A stretch of 64,000 bases of DNA from contig NC_088775.1 in NCBI RefSeq assembly GCF_954871325.1, positions 14,857,561 to 14,921,560 on the forward strand. Direction: 5' to 3'. The notes beneath the pieces were generated by a model. It had not been told where the DNA came from. It did no database searches and saw only the letters and a list, made by a program, of their open reading frames with translations. Below are positions 11,601 through 22,586 of this stretch, one piece after another. Made by a program: the position numbers and the translations under genes. This DNA comes from Gordionus sp. m RMFG-2023 (lineage: Eukaryota; Nematomorpha; Gordioida; Chordodea; Parachordodidae). How positions within the stretch are numbered: the first letter of the stretch is position 1; every line of letters starts with the position of its first letter.

Positions 11601-12447
11601 AGCTTATTTTTATCATAATTTTTTATAGAGTATCTAGGTATTTCTAAAATTTAAATGAATACATTTAAATAAGGTCATATAAGTTCATAAAATACCTGAG
11701 GTGAGTGGTAAATTGTTGCTTATGGTATCAAGTTCATCATTAAAACTCTGATTTTCTATATTAATTGGTGATTCATTTAAATAAGGTCATTATAAAATAC
11801 CTGTTGTGGGTGGTAAATTGTTGCTTATGGTATCAAGTTCATCATTAAAATTTTGATTTTCTATATTAATTAGTGATTTGGTGTGTTTATTTTGTTGACT
11901 ATCATCATTTTTATTAAATGTAATACTTGATATATCTAAATCTATAATAAAAAATATTTAAATCTTAATAGATTATATTACTTGTACTAGGTAGTGATTT
12001 TATATGGTCTTTGGGTATATAAATGAGTGTATCAAGATCATTTTCTTCCCTCTTACGTTTGGGTATATTTTATAAATGTCAAAATATTTTGGTTAACCAA
12101 AATTATTTAAAATAATAAATTACCAAAAGTGGTTTGTACTGGCAATTTTAATTTAGTTAAAACTATGACTAGGTGTTTAATTTTAAATTCTAAAATAAAA
12201 ATAGTTAGCTATTAATTTTAAATATCTTTTATATTAAATGTTATTTTGACCTGGTGTATTTACATCATCCTTATTATTTTCAATAGAGCCTATAATGCAT
12301 AAGATATTAATTAGTACACTGGATTAAATATTTTTTAACCTCGTGTATTTATATCATGCTTATCATTTTCAACAGGGCATAAATTGCATGAGATATTAGC
12401 TGGTAAATTTTTTTTGTTACTTAGTAAATATTTTCTAATGTCCATTT
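8668..12447 (-). pseudogene. hAT transposase (ZMYM1/DUF4371 type), spliced and frameshifted
   Basis: Read on the minus strand, the gene starts at an ATG at 12447 with MDIRKYLLSNKKN, typical of this family, then passes through an array of small phase-1 exons (10971-12289). A TTF-type zinc-finger segment follows (WLNQYIWLSYS, about 10770-10700). Next come the DUF4371 region (RQGMPLRGHREKSG at about 10400, FFSVLADETTDIS at about 10150) and the C-terminal hAT dimerisation domain in a long open frame 9474-8668 (ILATLPITTCTNERSFSTL, then LKSYLRATSG and GLALLNIYRDI). The catalytic core between about 10060 and 9480 is broken. I count at least three to four frame changes after the zinc finger, so no full-length enzyme can be made. 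Its role was cutting and joining of hAT ends; it is probably immobile now unless helped in trans. Confidence 0.88.
10971..12289 (-). repeat. Tandem array of symmetrical mini-exons in the hAT transposase gene
   Basis: Two exon types alternate on the minus strand, each starting and ending in phase 1, separated by introns of roughly 40-60 bp. Type A ends in a motif like LDH-x2-SLPS (about 12070-11974, 11638-11554, 11400-11306, 11171-11073). Type B carries NISS or DIS at its start and ELDTISNNLP-like text at its end (about 12190-12123, 11937-11804, 11763-11698, 11522-11436, 11255-11213, 11042-10971). A small exon at 12289-12251 (SIENNKDDVNTP) repeats the end of exon 1 (PVENDKHDINTR). Acceptors TTTTAG and donors GTAATG or GTATTW recur. 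The acceptor of the first type A exon has decayed. No function for the encoded linker is known to me. Confidence 0.72.
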
Positions 12448-12582
12448 TCTTCAATCTTAAAGTTCGTAAATAGGAAATAACAATCTTTACTTTTTAGTCA
12501 TAAATTTAATCTCTTTAATAATTTCATTTATAAAAATGCTACAAAATATAAACCAAATATATATTATTAGAAATAAAAGCAT

Positions 12583-13185
12583 TAGATTATGCACTATTTT
12601 ATTTCATATTATTATTTTCGAACCATATCTTCGATAAATTATAATAAATATTTTTTTAAATATGCATAAATAATATATTATTATATTTTATTAGATTATT
12701 ATCAATGACTTTAAAATAATATACAGAATAATTTATATATATATAAGTAATAATATCCTTCCACAAACATCAAAACCAGAAAAATATAAATATTCATGGT
12801 ATTTATTTGATATAAAGTCACTTTTGAGTCTTTTGAACGAATAATCTAAAAAAAATTGCTCTGAGGGGGGGGGGGTAGATTATGCACTTTTTTATTTCAT
12901 ATTATTATTATCGAACCATATCTTGGATAATTTATAATAAATATTTTTTTAAAAATGCATCAATAATATATTATTAAAATTAATAGATTATTATCAATGA
13001 CTTTAAAATAATATACAGAATAATTTATATATATATTTAAAATTAAAAGTAATAATATCCTTCCACAAACATCAAAACCAGAAAAATATAAATATTCATG
13101 GTATTTATTTGATATAAAGTCACTTTTGAGTCTTTTAAACGAATATTCTAAAAAAAATTAATTGCTCTGGGGGGGGGGGGGGGGG
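12583..13185. repeat. Tandem duplication of about 300 bp inside the hAT right end
   Basis: The unit starting TAGATTATGCACTATTTTAT at about 12583 recurs at 12875, and both run through CCTTCCACAAACATCAAAAC and GTCACTTTTGAGTCTTTT to a G run. The copies differ by scattered substitutions and a short insertion near 13040. It is non-coding and lies between the transposase start and the right terminal repeat. Confidence 0.9.
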
Positions 13186-13216
13186 TTCAAACCCGACCCC
13201 CCCCCCCCCCCCCCCC
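13169..13216. repeat. G17/C20 hairpin next to the hAT right terminus
   Basis: Seventeen G (13169-13185), then TTCAAACCCGA, then twenty C (13197-13216), immediately before the terminal repeat GTAGCTACGCCACTG. The G and C tracts can pair as a stem of up to 17 bp, and the G tract alone could form a quadruplex. The exact run lengths may be affected by sequencing error. Confidence 0.8.
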
Positions 13217-13239
13217 GTAGCTACGCCACTGAAGTTGAG

Positions 13240-13602
13240 TCTTCATTTAAAAACTAAATAACTTTTTCACTATTTTTATTTGTTCTTAAAAACTAAAGAT
13301 TCAATATGAATTATGTTATGTTTATAAATTTTAATATATATGTAGTATATTTTGTTTTATGAATTTAATGTTAATCAAAATGTTATTGATTAAAAAATAT
13401 ATTTTTTAATTATATATTTATTTTGATAAAAATCATCGCGGAAGGATAAAAAATTGTTAAAATAGAACAAAGAAACGAATTTTGTATTAAATATTATTAA
13501 AAAATTATGATATGAAAAATGGAAAATTATTTTTTTAAGAATAAAATATATTGAATATGAAATTTAATATAATTGAGAGTAAAAAAGTTATAAATATTTT
13601 AT
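13240..13602. other. AT-rich stretch between hAT and Gypsy primer site; possible 5' LTR
   Basis: This stretch has no coding. Its position directly before a primer-binding-site-like sequence makes it the candidate 5' LTR of the downstream Gypsy fossil, but I found no matching copy downstream of the coding region, so LTR limits cannot be drawn. Confidence 0.35.
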
Positions 13603-13876
13603 TGGTACCGACTGACCAAGATTAGTGAACACTTATTAGGGAAAAAATAAGAAAATTTAAAAAATAGTGAATATTTTGTGAAGAGAATTTTAAATATTAT
13701 AAAAGAAAAAATTTCTTGGACCGGGTTCCTCAAAATAATAGTGGATTCCGGAAATATATAAAGGTAAGAAATTTTTTTTTTATATTATAAATTACACAAC
13801 GCAATAGTAGGATTTTTTAGATTAAAATTAGAAATATATAAGATAAAATTTTAAATTTTGGGTAATTAATGAAAAA

Positions 13877-14870
13877 ATGGCTTTTTATTTTAATGATAAT
13901 TATAATAAGCATAATATTAATAAAATGTCAAATTTTAAGAGTAATTTTAATAAAATATTTAATTCAAACTTTAATAAAGTGGATATTACCAATAATGTAA
14001 TTACTGCAATAATTTTTTTTGTGTTTTATGTAATCTTAATTATAATGAAACAAGTAATAAGGAAAATAAAAAGAAGATCTCTTAAAAATAGAGAAAATGA
14101 TATAAAAAATACAATATTAAAAATTTAATTCCTAAAGTTTTAGTGAAATCTTCAGATCTTAATGAAGATATCAAAAATAGTTTAAATTTTGTTAGAATTA
14201 AAAAATTTAAATGTTAAAAAAAATGTTGAAGAAAAAAATGCGAAAATTTTAGATACGGGTGACGTATTTAATTTTCAACAAAATATTGACATATCGGAGG
14301 ATATCAATAAAAAATTAAATTCAATTGTGATTGAATTTAAAGAGAAAATTTCTGAGGTTTTAAGTAAAAAACCAGAAGAAATTTTGAAAAATAATAAAAC
14401 AGATAATACTTTGAGACAAAGTACCGAGGAATCTTTAATTTTAAGTGAAATTAGAGAAATGAGAGAAAATATGAAAAATTTGTCCAGAGAAGTTTCCAAC
14501 TTAAAAATCAAAAGTAATAATGTGATTGAAAGTTTGAACTTTGTGGAAGAAAAGTACATATCGGTAAAAATTGTTATTCAAGAGACCGAAAAACTAATTA
14601 GAATGTGATTATAAAATCAAGTGAAAATAATGACATAGTGTGTCATAGATGTGGTTTTGTAGGACATATAAAACGAAATTGCATGGTGAAAGAGGCCAAT
14701 TTTAAAAGTGGATTTCCACAAAGAACCTCGGTAGTGTTACAACCGGTGGTTAGAAATATACAGAGTCCTATTATAAAAAATGTAGATAAAATGGAGATAT
14801 CTAATACAGATTATGATAGAATGTGTTTCTAATGTGAAGAAATGGGACACATTGCTATCCATTGTATCCA
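13877..14870 (+). pseudogene. Gag region of the Gypsy fossil
   Basis: A first small open frame (13877-14128) is Asn-rich and has one strongly hydrophobic segment (ITAIIFFVFYVILIIM) followed by basic residues. A second (14189-14608) is a charged, coiled-coil-like stretch. After it come two zinc knuckles of the nucleocapsid type, the first reading CHRCGFVGHIKRNC (about 14641-14682) and a second near 14825-14870. Nucleocapsid knuckles package the element's RNA. The membrane-like first frame is not a standard gag feature. Part of a broken element. Confidence 0.68.
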
Positions 14871-15038
14871 AAGTGTGAGTGGGTCACAGTGACTATATGA
14901 TTTGAAAGAGAATCATATAAAAATAGATAAATTAATTTTTGAAAATATTAAATTTTGTGATATATATAATTTTATTAAAAATTTTGTAGATATATATATA
15001 TTAAAATAGATAATCATCATGGGAATGAGGATTATACA

Positions 15039-18000
15039 TTGAACTCGAATAAAAAGAGTTGTAATGTTGGGAATTTTTATTGTCATTTTGATGAAATAAA
15101 AAATTTTAAATTAGACAGTAATCTGAATAAAAAGGATTATTGTAATCAAATGAGTGATATATATCCAGGGGAAATTTTAAATAAAACCATAAATGAAATT
15201 CAGAGACCTTTAAATTCTGAGATGAATTTAGGTATGAATATCAATTATATTGACAATGAGATTAAAATAAATGTCATTCAGTCCATTAAAATGCCTAAAA
15301 ATTTAATAACTGAGGGAGCAAAGGAACAGAGTTCATGTCCTCATATTAATTTAAAATTTGGTGGACAAATGGTTGAAATGTTATTTGATACCGGGGCAAG
15401 TATTTCAATAATGTCTAGTGAAAATTTTTATAAATATTGGCCGAATGGTATTGTTGAGAGACAAAATATGTGTATAAAACAATTTGATGGATCTGAAATC
15501 AAAGTTTTGGGTAGAACTCAGTGGGATGTTATTTTCCATGATATTCCTATAATTTTAGATTTATGGATAGTGAATAAAAATGTTGAAACATTTATGGGTT
15601 GGGATTGGATTACCAAATTGGGACCTCGAAATAATTATTGGGATTTATTTATCATTGATAGCGATTGGCTAAAGAAAATGCCGAAAGAAAAATAATGGCT
15701 AATGAAGTTAGAGAAAAACTTAAAGAAAGAGAAATGAATAAATTAATGAGTGAAATGAAAGAATCTATAGTTAATAATAATATTTGTAAATATCATGCGA
15801 AACCCATGATGTATTCAAATCCATCTGAGATCAATAGTGAAATTGATAATGATAAAAAAATTAATAATGAAATTAATGAATTTAATAGAGTTAAAAATGC
15901 TATACCTATTTTAGTTGAAAAATATGGTATAATTTTTGAAGACACATTGGGATGTCTAAATGATTATCAAGTGGATTTAAAATTAAAAGAGGGATTTACA
16001 CCTATTTTCTTAGCGTGTCGTAGAGTTCCTTTTGAGTGGAAAAAGGAAATTAACGAAGAATTAGATAAATGGGTTAATGATGGTATTATTATTCCTGTGG
16101 AATATAGTGAATGGGCTACACCATTAGTACCTGTTAAAAAATCTAACGGAAAACTTAGATTATGTGCCGATTTTAGGGTAACACTTCACAAATGGGTTGT
16201 AGAAGTGAAATATCCATTGCCGCGAATTGAAGAAATTTTGGCGAATTTAAAAGGGGCCAAATATTTTTCAAAAGTTGACTTTTCATCAGCATATTTACAA
16301 TTGTCTTTGAAAGAAATTCGCAAATTGATGACAATAACGACGCCTAAAAGATTATTTGCATTTTGTAGATTACCTTTTGGATTAAGTGTATCTGCACTGA
16401 TTTTTCAGAGAACAATGGCATCAGTTTTCCAGGGTTTGGAAGGTGTATTTTATTATGTGGATGATGTGTTGATAACTGGAGTGACGTCAGAACAACATAA
16501 TCAACGTCTTGAAGAGGTTTTCAAGAGATTAAAGATACAGGTTTAAAAGCAAGTAAAGAGAAAAGTATTCTTGGTGTCACCGAAATAGTGTATTTGGGTC
16601 ATCAAATTAATGGAATTGAAGTGAAACCTCTCAATAAAAATTTAAAAAATATTTTGAACATAAATCAGCCTAGTAATAAAGCTGAATTGCAGTCTTTTAT
16701 GGGCATGATAAATTATTATCATAGATTTGTGGATAATTTTGCAAAAATTGCAGCTCCACTATATGATTTATTAAAAAAAGGCGTCAATTTTGAGTGGAAA
16801 ATTGAACAAAAAAACGCTTTTGAACATTTAAAGAGAAAAATTGGTGAGGAACCAATTTTAGTGTGTTTTAATAATGACTTGGAGATAATTCTTACTGTTG
16901 ATGCGTCAAATAAAGGTGTCGGAGGGGCCTTATTACATGTCATTGACGGTTTAGAGAGACCAATTATTTTTTTTTCGAGAATATTTCATGAAGTTGAAAC
17001 GAGGTACTCTGTTATAGAACAGGAGGCCTTAGCGATTATTTTTGGGTTGACCAAATGTCGCGAATATTTTATAGGTAAAAGATTTGTGATTTATACCGAT
17101 CATAAACCATTAATTCATTTGTTTAAGAAAGATAAGAAGGAATTAATGATGTCCCCAAGATTACAACGGTGGTTGTTACTTGTGGGAAGTTTTAATGTTG
17201 AAATAAAATATAGGCGAGGAAGAGAAAATCATTTGCCTGATATATTATCAAGATTAGGAGCGGGTTGTGCTACTCCTGAAATAATTGATAATATGATTAT
17301 AGATAGAGAAGATGCTTTAGTGCGAACTTTATCATATATGTTAAAAGGAGGTCCTACAACGTGGGAAGATCTCAAATCTTATACTTTAAAAGATAAAGTA
17401 TTAAGACAAATAAGATTATTTTTAACGGGAAGAAAAGCATGGAAAAATAATTATAAAATTTATCAAAGATTTGAAAAAGAATTATCTGTGGTGGATGATT
17501 GTTTAATGAGGGGAAATAGGGCAGTAATTCCTTTGAAATTACGTGCTAAAATAATTAATTTGTTACATGGAGGACACCAGGGTCAGGTTAAGATAAAATC
17601 TTGGGCTCGTGGTGGCCTGGAATGGGAAATGATATTGAAAAAATTACAAAGGAATGTGTTCCATGTAATACCTGTGCCGTTATGCCTCGTAAAGAATGGG
17701 ACAAGTATGGCCAAAATCAAAGAAACCATGGGATCGTCTCCACATTGATTTTTTTGAATTGGATAAAAAATCATATTTTTTAGTGGTGGATTCATATTCC
17801 AAGTGGATTGAATTTGAAGAGGTTCAAGGGTTAACAACTAAAGTTGTTATTAAATTATTAAAAAAATTGTGGGCTAAATTTGGTATTCCTAAAATAATTG
17901 TATCGGATGGAGGTCCGGCTTTTATAAGTGAAAATTTTAAACAATTTTGTAATTCGATTAAAATTAACCATATTTTGACTCCACCTTATCATCCTAGCTC

Positions 18001-18301
18001 TAATGGCCAGGCTGAAAGAATAGTAGCTATAGTGAAAAATTGGTTAAAGAAATCTAAACAAGAAAAAAATGAAGTCTGGTTAGCCCAATTATATTATAAT
18101 AATTCAAGGAATAAAGAGGGGGTTACTCCTGTTGAATTATTTTTGGGTAGAAGAACCAGATTACCTTTAGATTTTCTTAAGTCAAAAGAGATTGACAATA
18201 TATTATCTTATGGGAAAAGCAATATAAAATTCACTGTGGGTCAAATTATTTGGGGAAGACTTTTTGATCATAAAAAAAATGGGAAAAAGGTATTGTGTTA
18301 G
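15039..18301 (+). pseudogene. Pol region of the Gypsy fossil (PR-RT-RH-IN)
   Basis: An aspartic protease motif LFDTGASISIMSS lies near 15385. The reverse transcriptase spans about 15950-16540, with the LRLCADFR segment near 16155 and the catalytic box YVDDVLI near 16455. RNase H begins at LTVDASNKGVGGALL near 16890 and includes YTDHKPL near 17095. The integrase has an H-H-C-C-like zinc region near 17570-17680 and a catalytic core with HIDFFELD (17740), IIVSDGG (17900) and GQAERIV (18010). These are the usual Gypsy pol parts in the usual order. The region is broken in several places and cannot make a complete polyprotein. Confidence 0.88.
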
Positions 18302-18469
18302 ATAATATTGGGAATAAATTGTGTAACATAAGATTTGATGATGGTACTGTGGGAGTACGTCATAATGATTTTATTAGGGTATATAATAAAGATAAATAGT
18401 TAGTCCATAGAAACCGGAAGGTTAGTTCTTATAAATTTTTAGGACTAATTTATTTTATATTTAAATAAT

Positions 18470-19105
18470 GTTAAAGAAAAATTTATATGAATAAATAACA
18501 ATGAGAATATGCTTAATTGGGATTGGTGGATGTCTATCTCATTTAATAAATATTTTCGTAATGCAATAATTTTAAGAGTAAATTTATATGAATACATAGA
18601 AATAAAAATTCTTAATTGGGATTAGTTAATATTGGTCTCATTTAGTAAATATTAATACAAGGCTATAATCATGTTAATAGGAGGATTTATTTCTATATTA
18701 ACATAAAGTTATGATCATGTTAATAAGAGAATTTATTTCTATATTAACATCAAGTTATGATCATGTTAATAGGAGAATTGGTTTCTTATTGTGGAAGAAA
18801 AATAAAAGGCAATGTGAGCCAGTTATTCCATGTAAAATTAATCATGATAATGATAAAATTATCAAAAATATACACTTGTGGAGATCATATAAAACAATTT
18901 TATACCATTTTTTTTATAAAGAGGACAAGATTAATATGTTTTATGTTTATAAGAAAAGTGAAATTATATTTATTTGTTAAAAAAAAAGAAGACATAAGTG
19001 TGTTTTTATATTAAGACTAATATGTTTTATGTGTTTATAAGAAAAGTGAAATTTAATTTATTTAAAAAAAAAAAGGAGAAAGACATAAGTGTTTTTATAT
19101 TTCTT
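18470..19105 (+). repeat. Short tandem and direct repeats in the 3' part of the Gypsy fossil
   Basis: Three kinds of duplication are seen: a block with AAATTTATATGAATA...CTTAATTGGGATT at about 18478 and 18578; a block GTTATGATCATGTTAATA with AGAATTTATTTCTATATTAA at about 18668-18780 in two to three copies; and an approximately 90-bp block (TATGTTTTATG... AAGAAAAGTGAAATT... GACATAAGTGT) at about 18936 and 19021. They contain no recognised coding. Confidence 0.7.
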
Positions 19106-19275
19106 GCGTTAGACAAGTGAAGATAAAAAAAATTTTTTTTCATTAAAAAATTAAAATGTGTATTCATGATTAAAATTATGAGGGAAGAATTGATTTCTGT
19201 TGTGAAAGAAAAATACAACATAATTTTTTTTGATAAAATAAAGTTAAAATTTTTTTTATAAAAAATAAAAAAAAA

Positions 19276-19832
19276 ATGAATTACAAATTTGATACTGAGG
19301 ACCATATAATATATATAAAAATTATAAAAAAAAGAAAATTAGCCATTAAGAGACCTAAGGTTGAAAGTTACAAGCATTGTTTCCGCTGTAGGAGCTTTGG
19401 ACATGAAATAAAAAACTGTATGATACCTATACAAGTATTAATAAATCAGGAGTATAATAATTATTCGAATGACTCTGAGGAAGTCGCATCAACGAGTCAT
19501 TTCTGTGGAGAACAAAATGTACCTACGGAGGAAAGGTACATAACTAAAATAAACAACGTGTGTGGCCACCAATTCATTATTCCAACGCTATACCCGTTAG
19601 ATCCCAACCAGCTATGAAAACAAATCCCAATGCTCTGAATGGTGTAAAACATTCATATTCGGGTGAAGTGCAAGCATACAATGCCAGAGCTATCAAGATG
19701 AGATCACAAGTCGTAATGACATCCAAATATAATGACAAGAAAGATGGAAACAATGGGTTACAAATTATTAAAGGGGTCAAAGATATGGAGTTGGAAGAAA
19801 ATGCAATATTAGAAGATGAAAAATCTCAGTAA
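19276..19832 (+). pseudogene. Extra zinc-knuckle open frames downstream of Gypsy pol
   Basis: The frame 19276-19617 encodes a short protein with one CCHC knuckle (CFRCRSFGHEIKNC, about residues 35-48), and an overlapping frame runs 19560-19832. Base composition is less AT-biased than the surroundings, which suggests past coding. Position after integrase on the same strand suggests an additional open frame of the LTR element or a remnant of a second gag-bearing element; I cannot decide which. Treated as part of the fossil. Confidence 0.45.
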
Positions 19833-20633
19833 TCACTATATATTTTTTTTAATAATGTGAGGAAAAATCTACATAATCACTAAATATTTTTTTATAATGA
19901 AAAATATACATCATTAGTATATATTTTTTTTTGGTATTATTATTATATGTCATTGAGTGTCTCTATTCCTGTAGTCATTTTCTTTTTGCTCTTTAAACAT
20001 ATTTTTTTTATCATTTTCGTTAAAGTTGGCTGGAGAATTGGAAGCTCTAATTCTAATATCTTGTTAGTTGTTAATGTTTTTTGCTTTATTAGTGCTTATG
20101 AATTCTTTAACCTGTAAAGTAGCTAGTACAAAGAAAAGAATTATTAGTAACAAAATTTTGATCAATCATAAAATTAAAAAAAGGCAGAAAGTATATATTC
20201 CAATAACATTATATATGCTTGTGCATTTTAATATATCTAGTAGACAGTACAAAAAATTAGAGTTATTAGGCAAACAATTTTGCCACCCATAAAAAAGAAA
20301 ACGAGATATAAACCAAATAAAAATATTGACAAAATGTTTTAAAGCTAAGCTTATGAAAATACTAATTCTAAAATTTAAATAAACTATCAAGTAATGTTTA
20401 ATTAGTAATTTGTTATTATTTGATCTGTTTGTTATATGATTTTGTAAAGGAACAATATTTGTAAAATAAGTAAAAAAATTGCCAAAGTTGGCATCGTGGC
20501 ACGGAGGTTCAAAATTGGTCTATATTTTATAGAAGTTATAATATTTTTTAATATAAATACACCAATATTTACAATACTAATTGTCTGCCGATAGAAGTGA
20601 CGCAATAACAATTTGTATAATTCATGATATTGG
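19833..20633. other. AT-rich non-coding DNA
   Basis: Eight hundred bases between the Gypsy-associated frames and the next hAT. I see no gene; short open frames here have no recognisable motif. It might contain the 3' end of the Gypsy element, but no LTR match was found. Confidence 0.4.
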
Positions 20634-22578
20634 CAAGGACGTCGCTAGCCTTTACAATTTCAGGAGGCTCAACTAAAAAAAAATATATGAGGGGTTTCGC
20701 CCCCCATGCCCCCCCCCCTTAATTTATATTAGTTTATTATACATTTTTAAAATTTATTATCTCTGAACAATTGTTCCGAATTTCATATTTTTCACATATT
20801 ATATTATGCATACAAAATAAACTAGCATATAAGAACAATACAAGACATTTCTAAAAATAATATTTTTTAATACAAAATTTATTTATATTTCTGATTGCTA
20901 ATATAAGAAAATTTGCGTCTAAAGAATTACAAGTGATAAAAGAGGTTAATTTATTCATACATATGCCTAGATTAATAATAGTTTTTAAAAACCATATAAT
21001 GAAATAATATAATTCTTAGCAACTTACATTGACAAAAGGTTATTAAACTAATATAACTTCTGTTACTATTTTAGACAATGTTTTATATAATGGACTAATA
21101 AGGAAAAATTTATAGGCCTAAACCAAATTAACTATTATTGAAGAAGAGATAAACGACCAATCCAAATCATACTACTATATGGTGATTAGAGTTTCCTCTT
21201 AGATAACATGATGAAAGCTAGATAAGTAATCGAGAAAATTATTATGAGATATTAAATTTTTAAAAGATTATCTTCCATTTTAAGGATATATAAACGACTG
21301 CACATTGACTATTATTGTTTATCTAAATATGCAATCATATGCTCTCAGCAGCTGTAGTAATAATTTTAAATTACATAAACACAAATAGTAGATGCTGATT
21401 AATTTGCAGTCATAGCCATGACACTCACAATGAAAACTAATATCAGAATTTATTGTGTTGGATAAATTGATAATATAAAAACACTAAAAATCTTTGGAAG
21501 AAATAATTATGCAAATATATTAAAGCCTTGAGTTATTTACACGGCAAGGATGCCATTTTAGAAATGAAACATTTTATACCTATAAAATACCAGAATGATA
21601 TGATGAAACAATTAAGATTCTATGTATTATTGTAACACCACCTCTATTTGGTATATTGTATCTTAAAATAATAGTAGTTTGTAATAATAACAAAAATATA
21701 CTTGTATTAAAAATTTATCTCAAACCGGTTTTTTCGAAAAAGAAATAACTTTCCTAAAAACATGTAAAAAGAGAGAAAAAAAGATATCTAATTTAATGCA
21801 TCCCTTGTAGGATGAATAAAATGTTCAATTTTAAAATCATTAAATAGATGAATTTAAATACTTGAATGCAAATTGTTACAATATTTATTATCAAAAGCAT
21901 TTATTAGTAAAATTTATTATAATATTAACTGTTTATATAACTCTCAAATACGTCTATAAAAGTGGCATTTTATCTAATATTTTATAACCAACTGTATATA
22001 ATAGACGATTATAAACTATATGTCTATTTACTTACTTTTTATAAAGAAATCACTTATACTAATTTGGACCTTGAAAATCTTTTTAGGAATAGGTATGATA
22101 ATTTAATTTAAAAATAAATATACAGTTGATTAGTCTTTTTGAACTCGGCTAATTACAATATTAAATTTGTTAATTTTTAATTAATAAATGATAATATTTA
22201 TTTAATTAGAGTTATATAATAATTTAAATAATAAAAGTCAATTAAGCTTCAACGGTTAATGCTAAATTAATATTTAATGAGTGATATTGATATTTTATTT
22301 TTAACACAGAATTTAATTGCAAGCTGACATAGTTAAAATATAATTTATGTGCATTAATCTACTTTAATATTTAAAATAATATATAAGAATTTAAACAGTC
22401 TTAATAATTTTTAAATAATAAAATTAAAAAGTAATCTCTCAGGGGTCAATCAAAAAAAATTATTTTAGTTCAAGGGGTTAAAATTCCACTAAAAAAATTT
22501 TTTTTGCTTCAGGGGGCTATTAAAATTTTTCAGGGGGCTCGAGCGACTGCGAGCTCCGCCCCCATAGTGACGCCACTG
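20634..22578. mobile_element. Non-autonomous hAT element, second copy of the 3057 family
   Basis: The left end reads CAAGGACGTCGCTAGCCTTT and the right end CATAGTGACGCCACTG. Flanks GATATTGG (20626-20633) and CATATTGG (22579-22586) agree in seven of eight bases. Nearly the whole length aligns by eye with 3057-4749 in the same orientation (for example ATGGACTAATAAGGAAAAAT, GCCATGACACTCA, AATTATGCAAATATATT), with extra sequence near the left end, making this copy about 250 bp longer. No coding. Confidence 0.88.
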
Positions 22579-22586
22579 CATATTGG

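Larger units (their letters stand above)
7337..13231 (-). mobile_element. hAT transposon, autonomous type (decayed), ZMYM1-like transposase
   Basis: The element begins CAGTGGCGTAGCTAGGAA and ends with GTAGCTACGCCACTG, which are inverted repeats. It is flanked by a perfect 8-bp duplication AAGTTGAG (7329-7336 and 13232-13239). A short GC hairpin (CCCGGCCTTCGGCCGGG, about 7399-7415) lies just inside the left end. It contains a spliced, decayed transposase gene on the minus strand (12447 to 8668), an inverted duplicate of part of that gene (8086-8491), a nested palindromic repeat (7481-7664), a 23-bp minisatellite (7766-7955), a roughly 300-bp tandem duplication (12583-13185), and a long G/C hairpin at the right end. 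Length 5895 bp. Confidence 0.92.
13603..19832 (+). mobile_element. Ty3/Gypsy LTR retrotransposon fossil, broken
   Basis: Parts in order on the plus strand: a primer-site-like TGGTACCGACTGACC (13603), a gag region (13877-14870), a pol region with protease, reverse transcriptase, RNase H and integrase (15039-18301), a repeat-rich 3' stretch (18430-19270), and further small open frames (19276-19832). The domain order RT-RNaseH-integrase places it in Ty3/Gypsy; the pol text resembles the K02A2.6-like elements common in invertebrates. The copy is broken, with several breaks, though most domains are easily read, so it is of moderate age. Matching LTRs were not found. Confidence 0.85.

Noticed and set aside
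13240-13602. 5' LTR of the Gypsy fossil
   Set aside because: No second copy of this sequence could be found downstream of pol, so it is only listed as a possibility.
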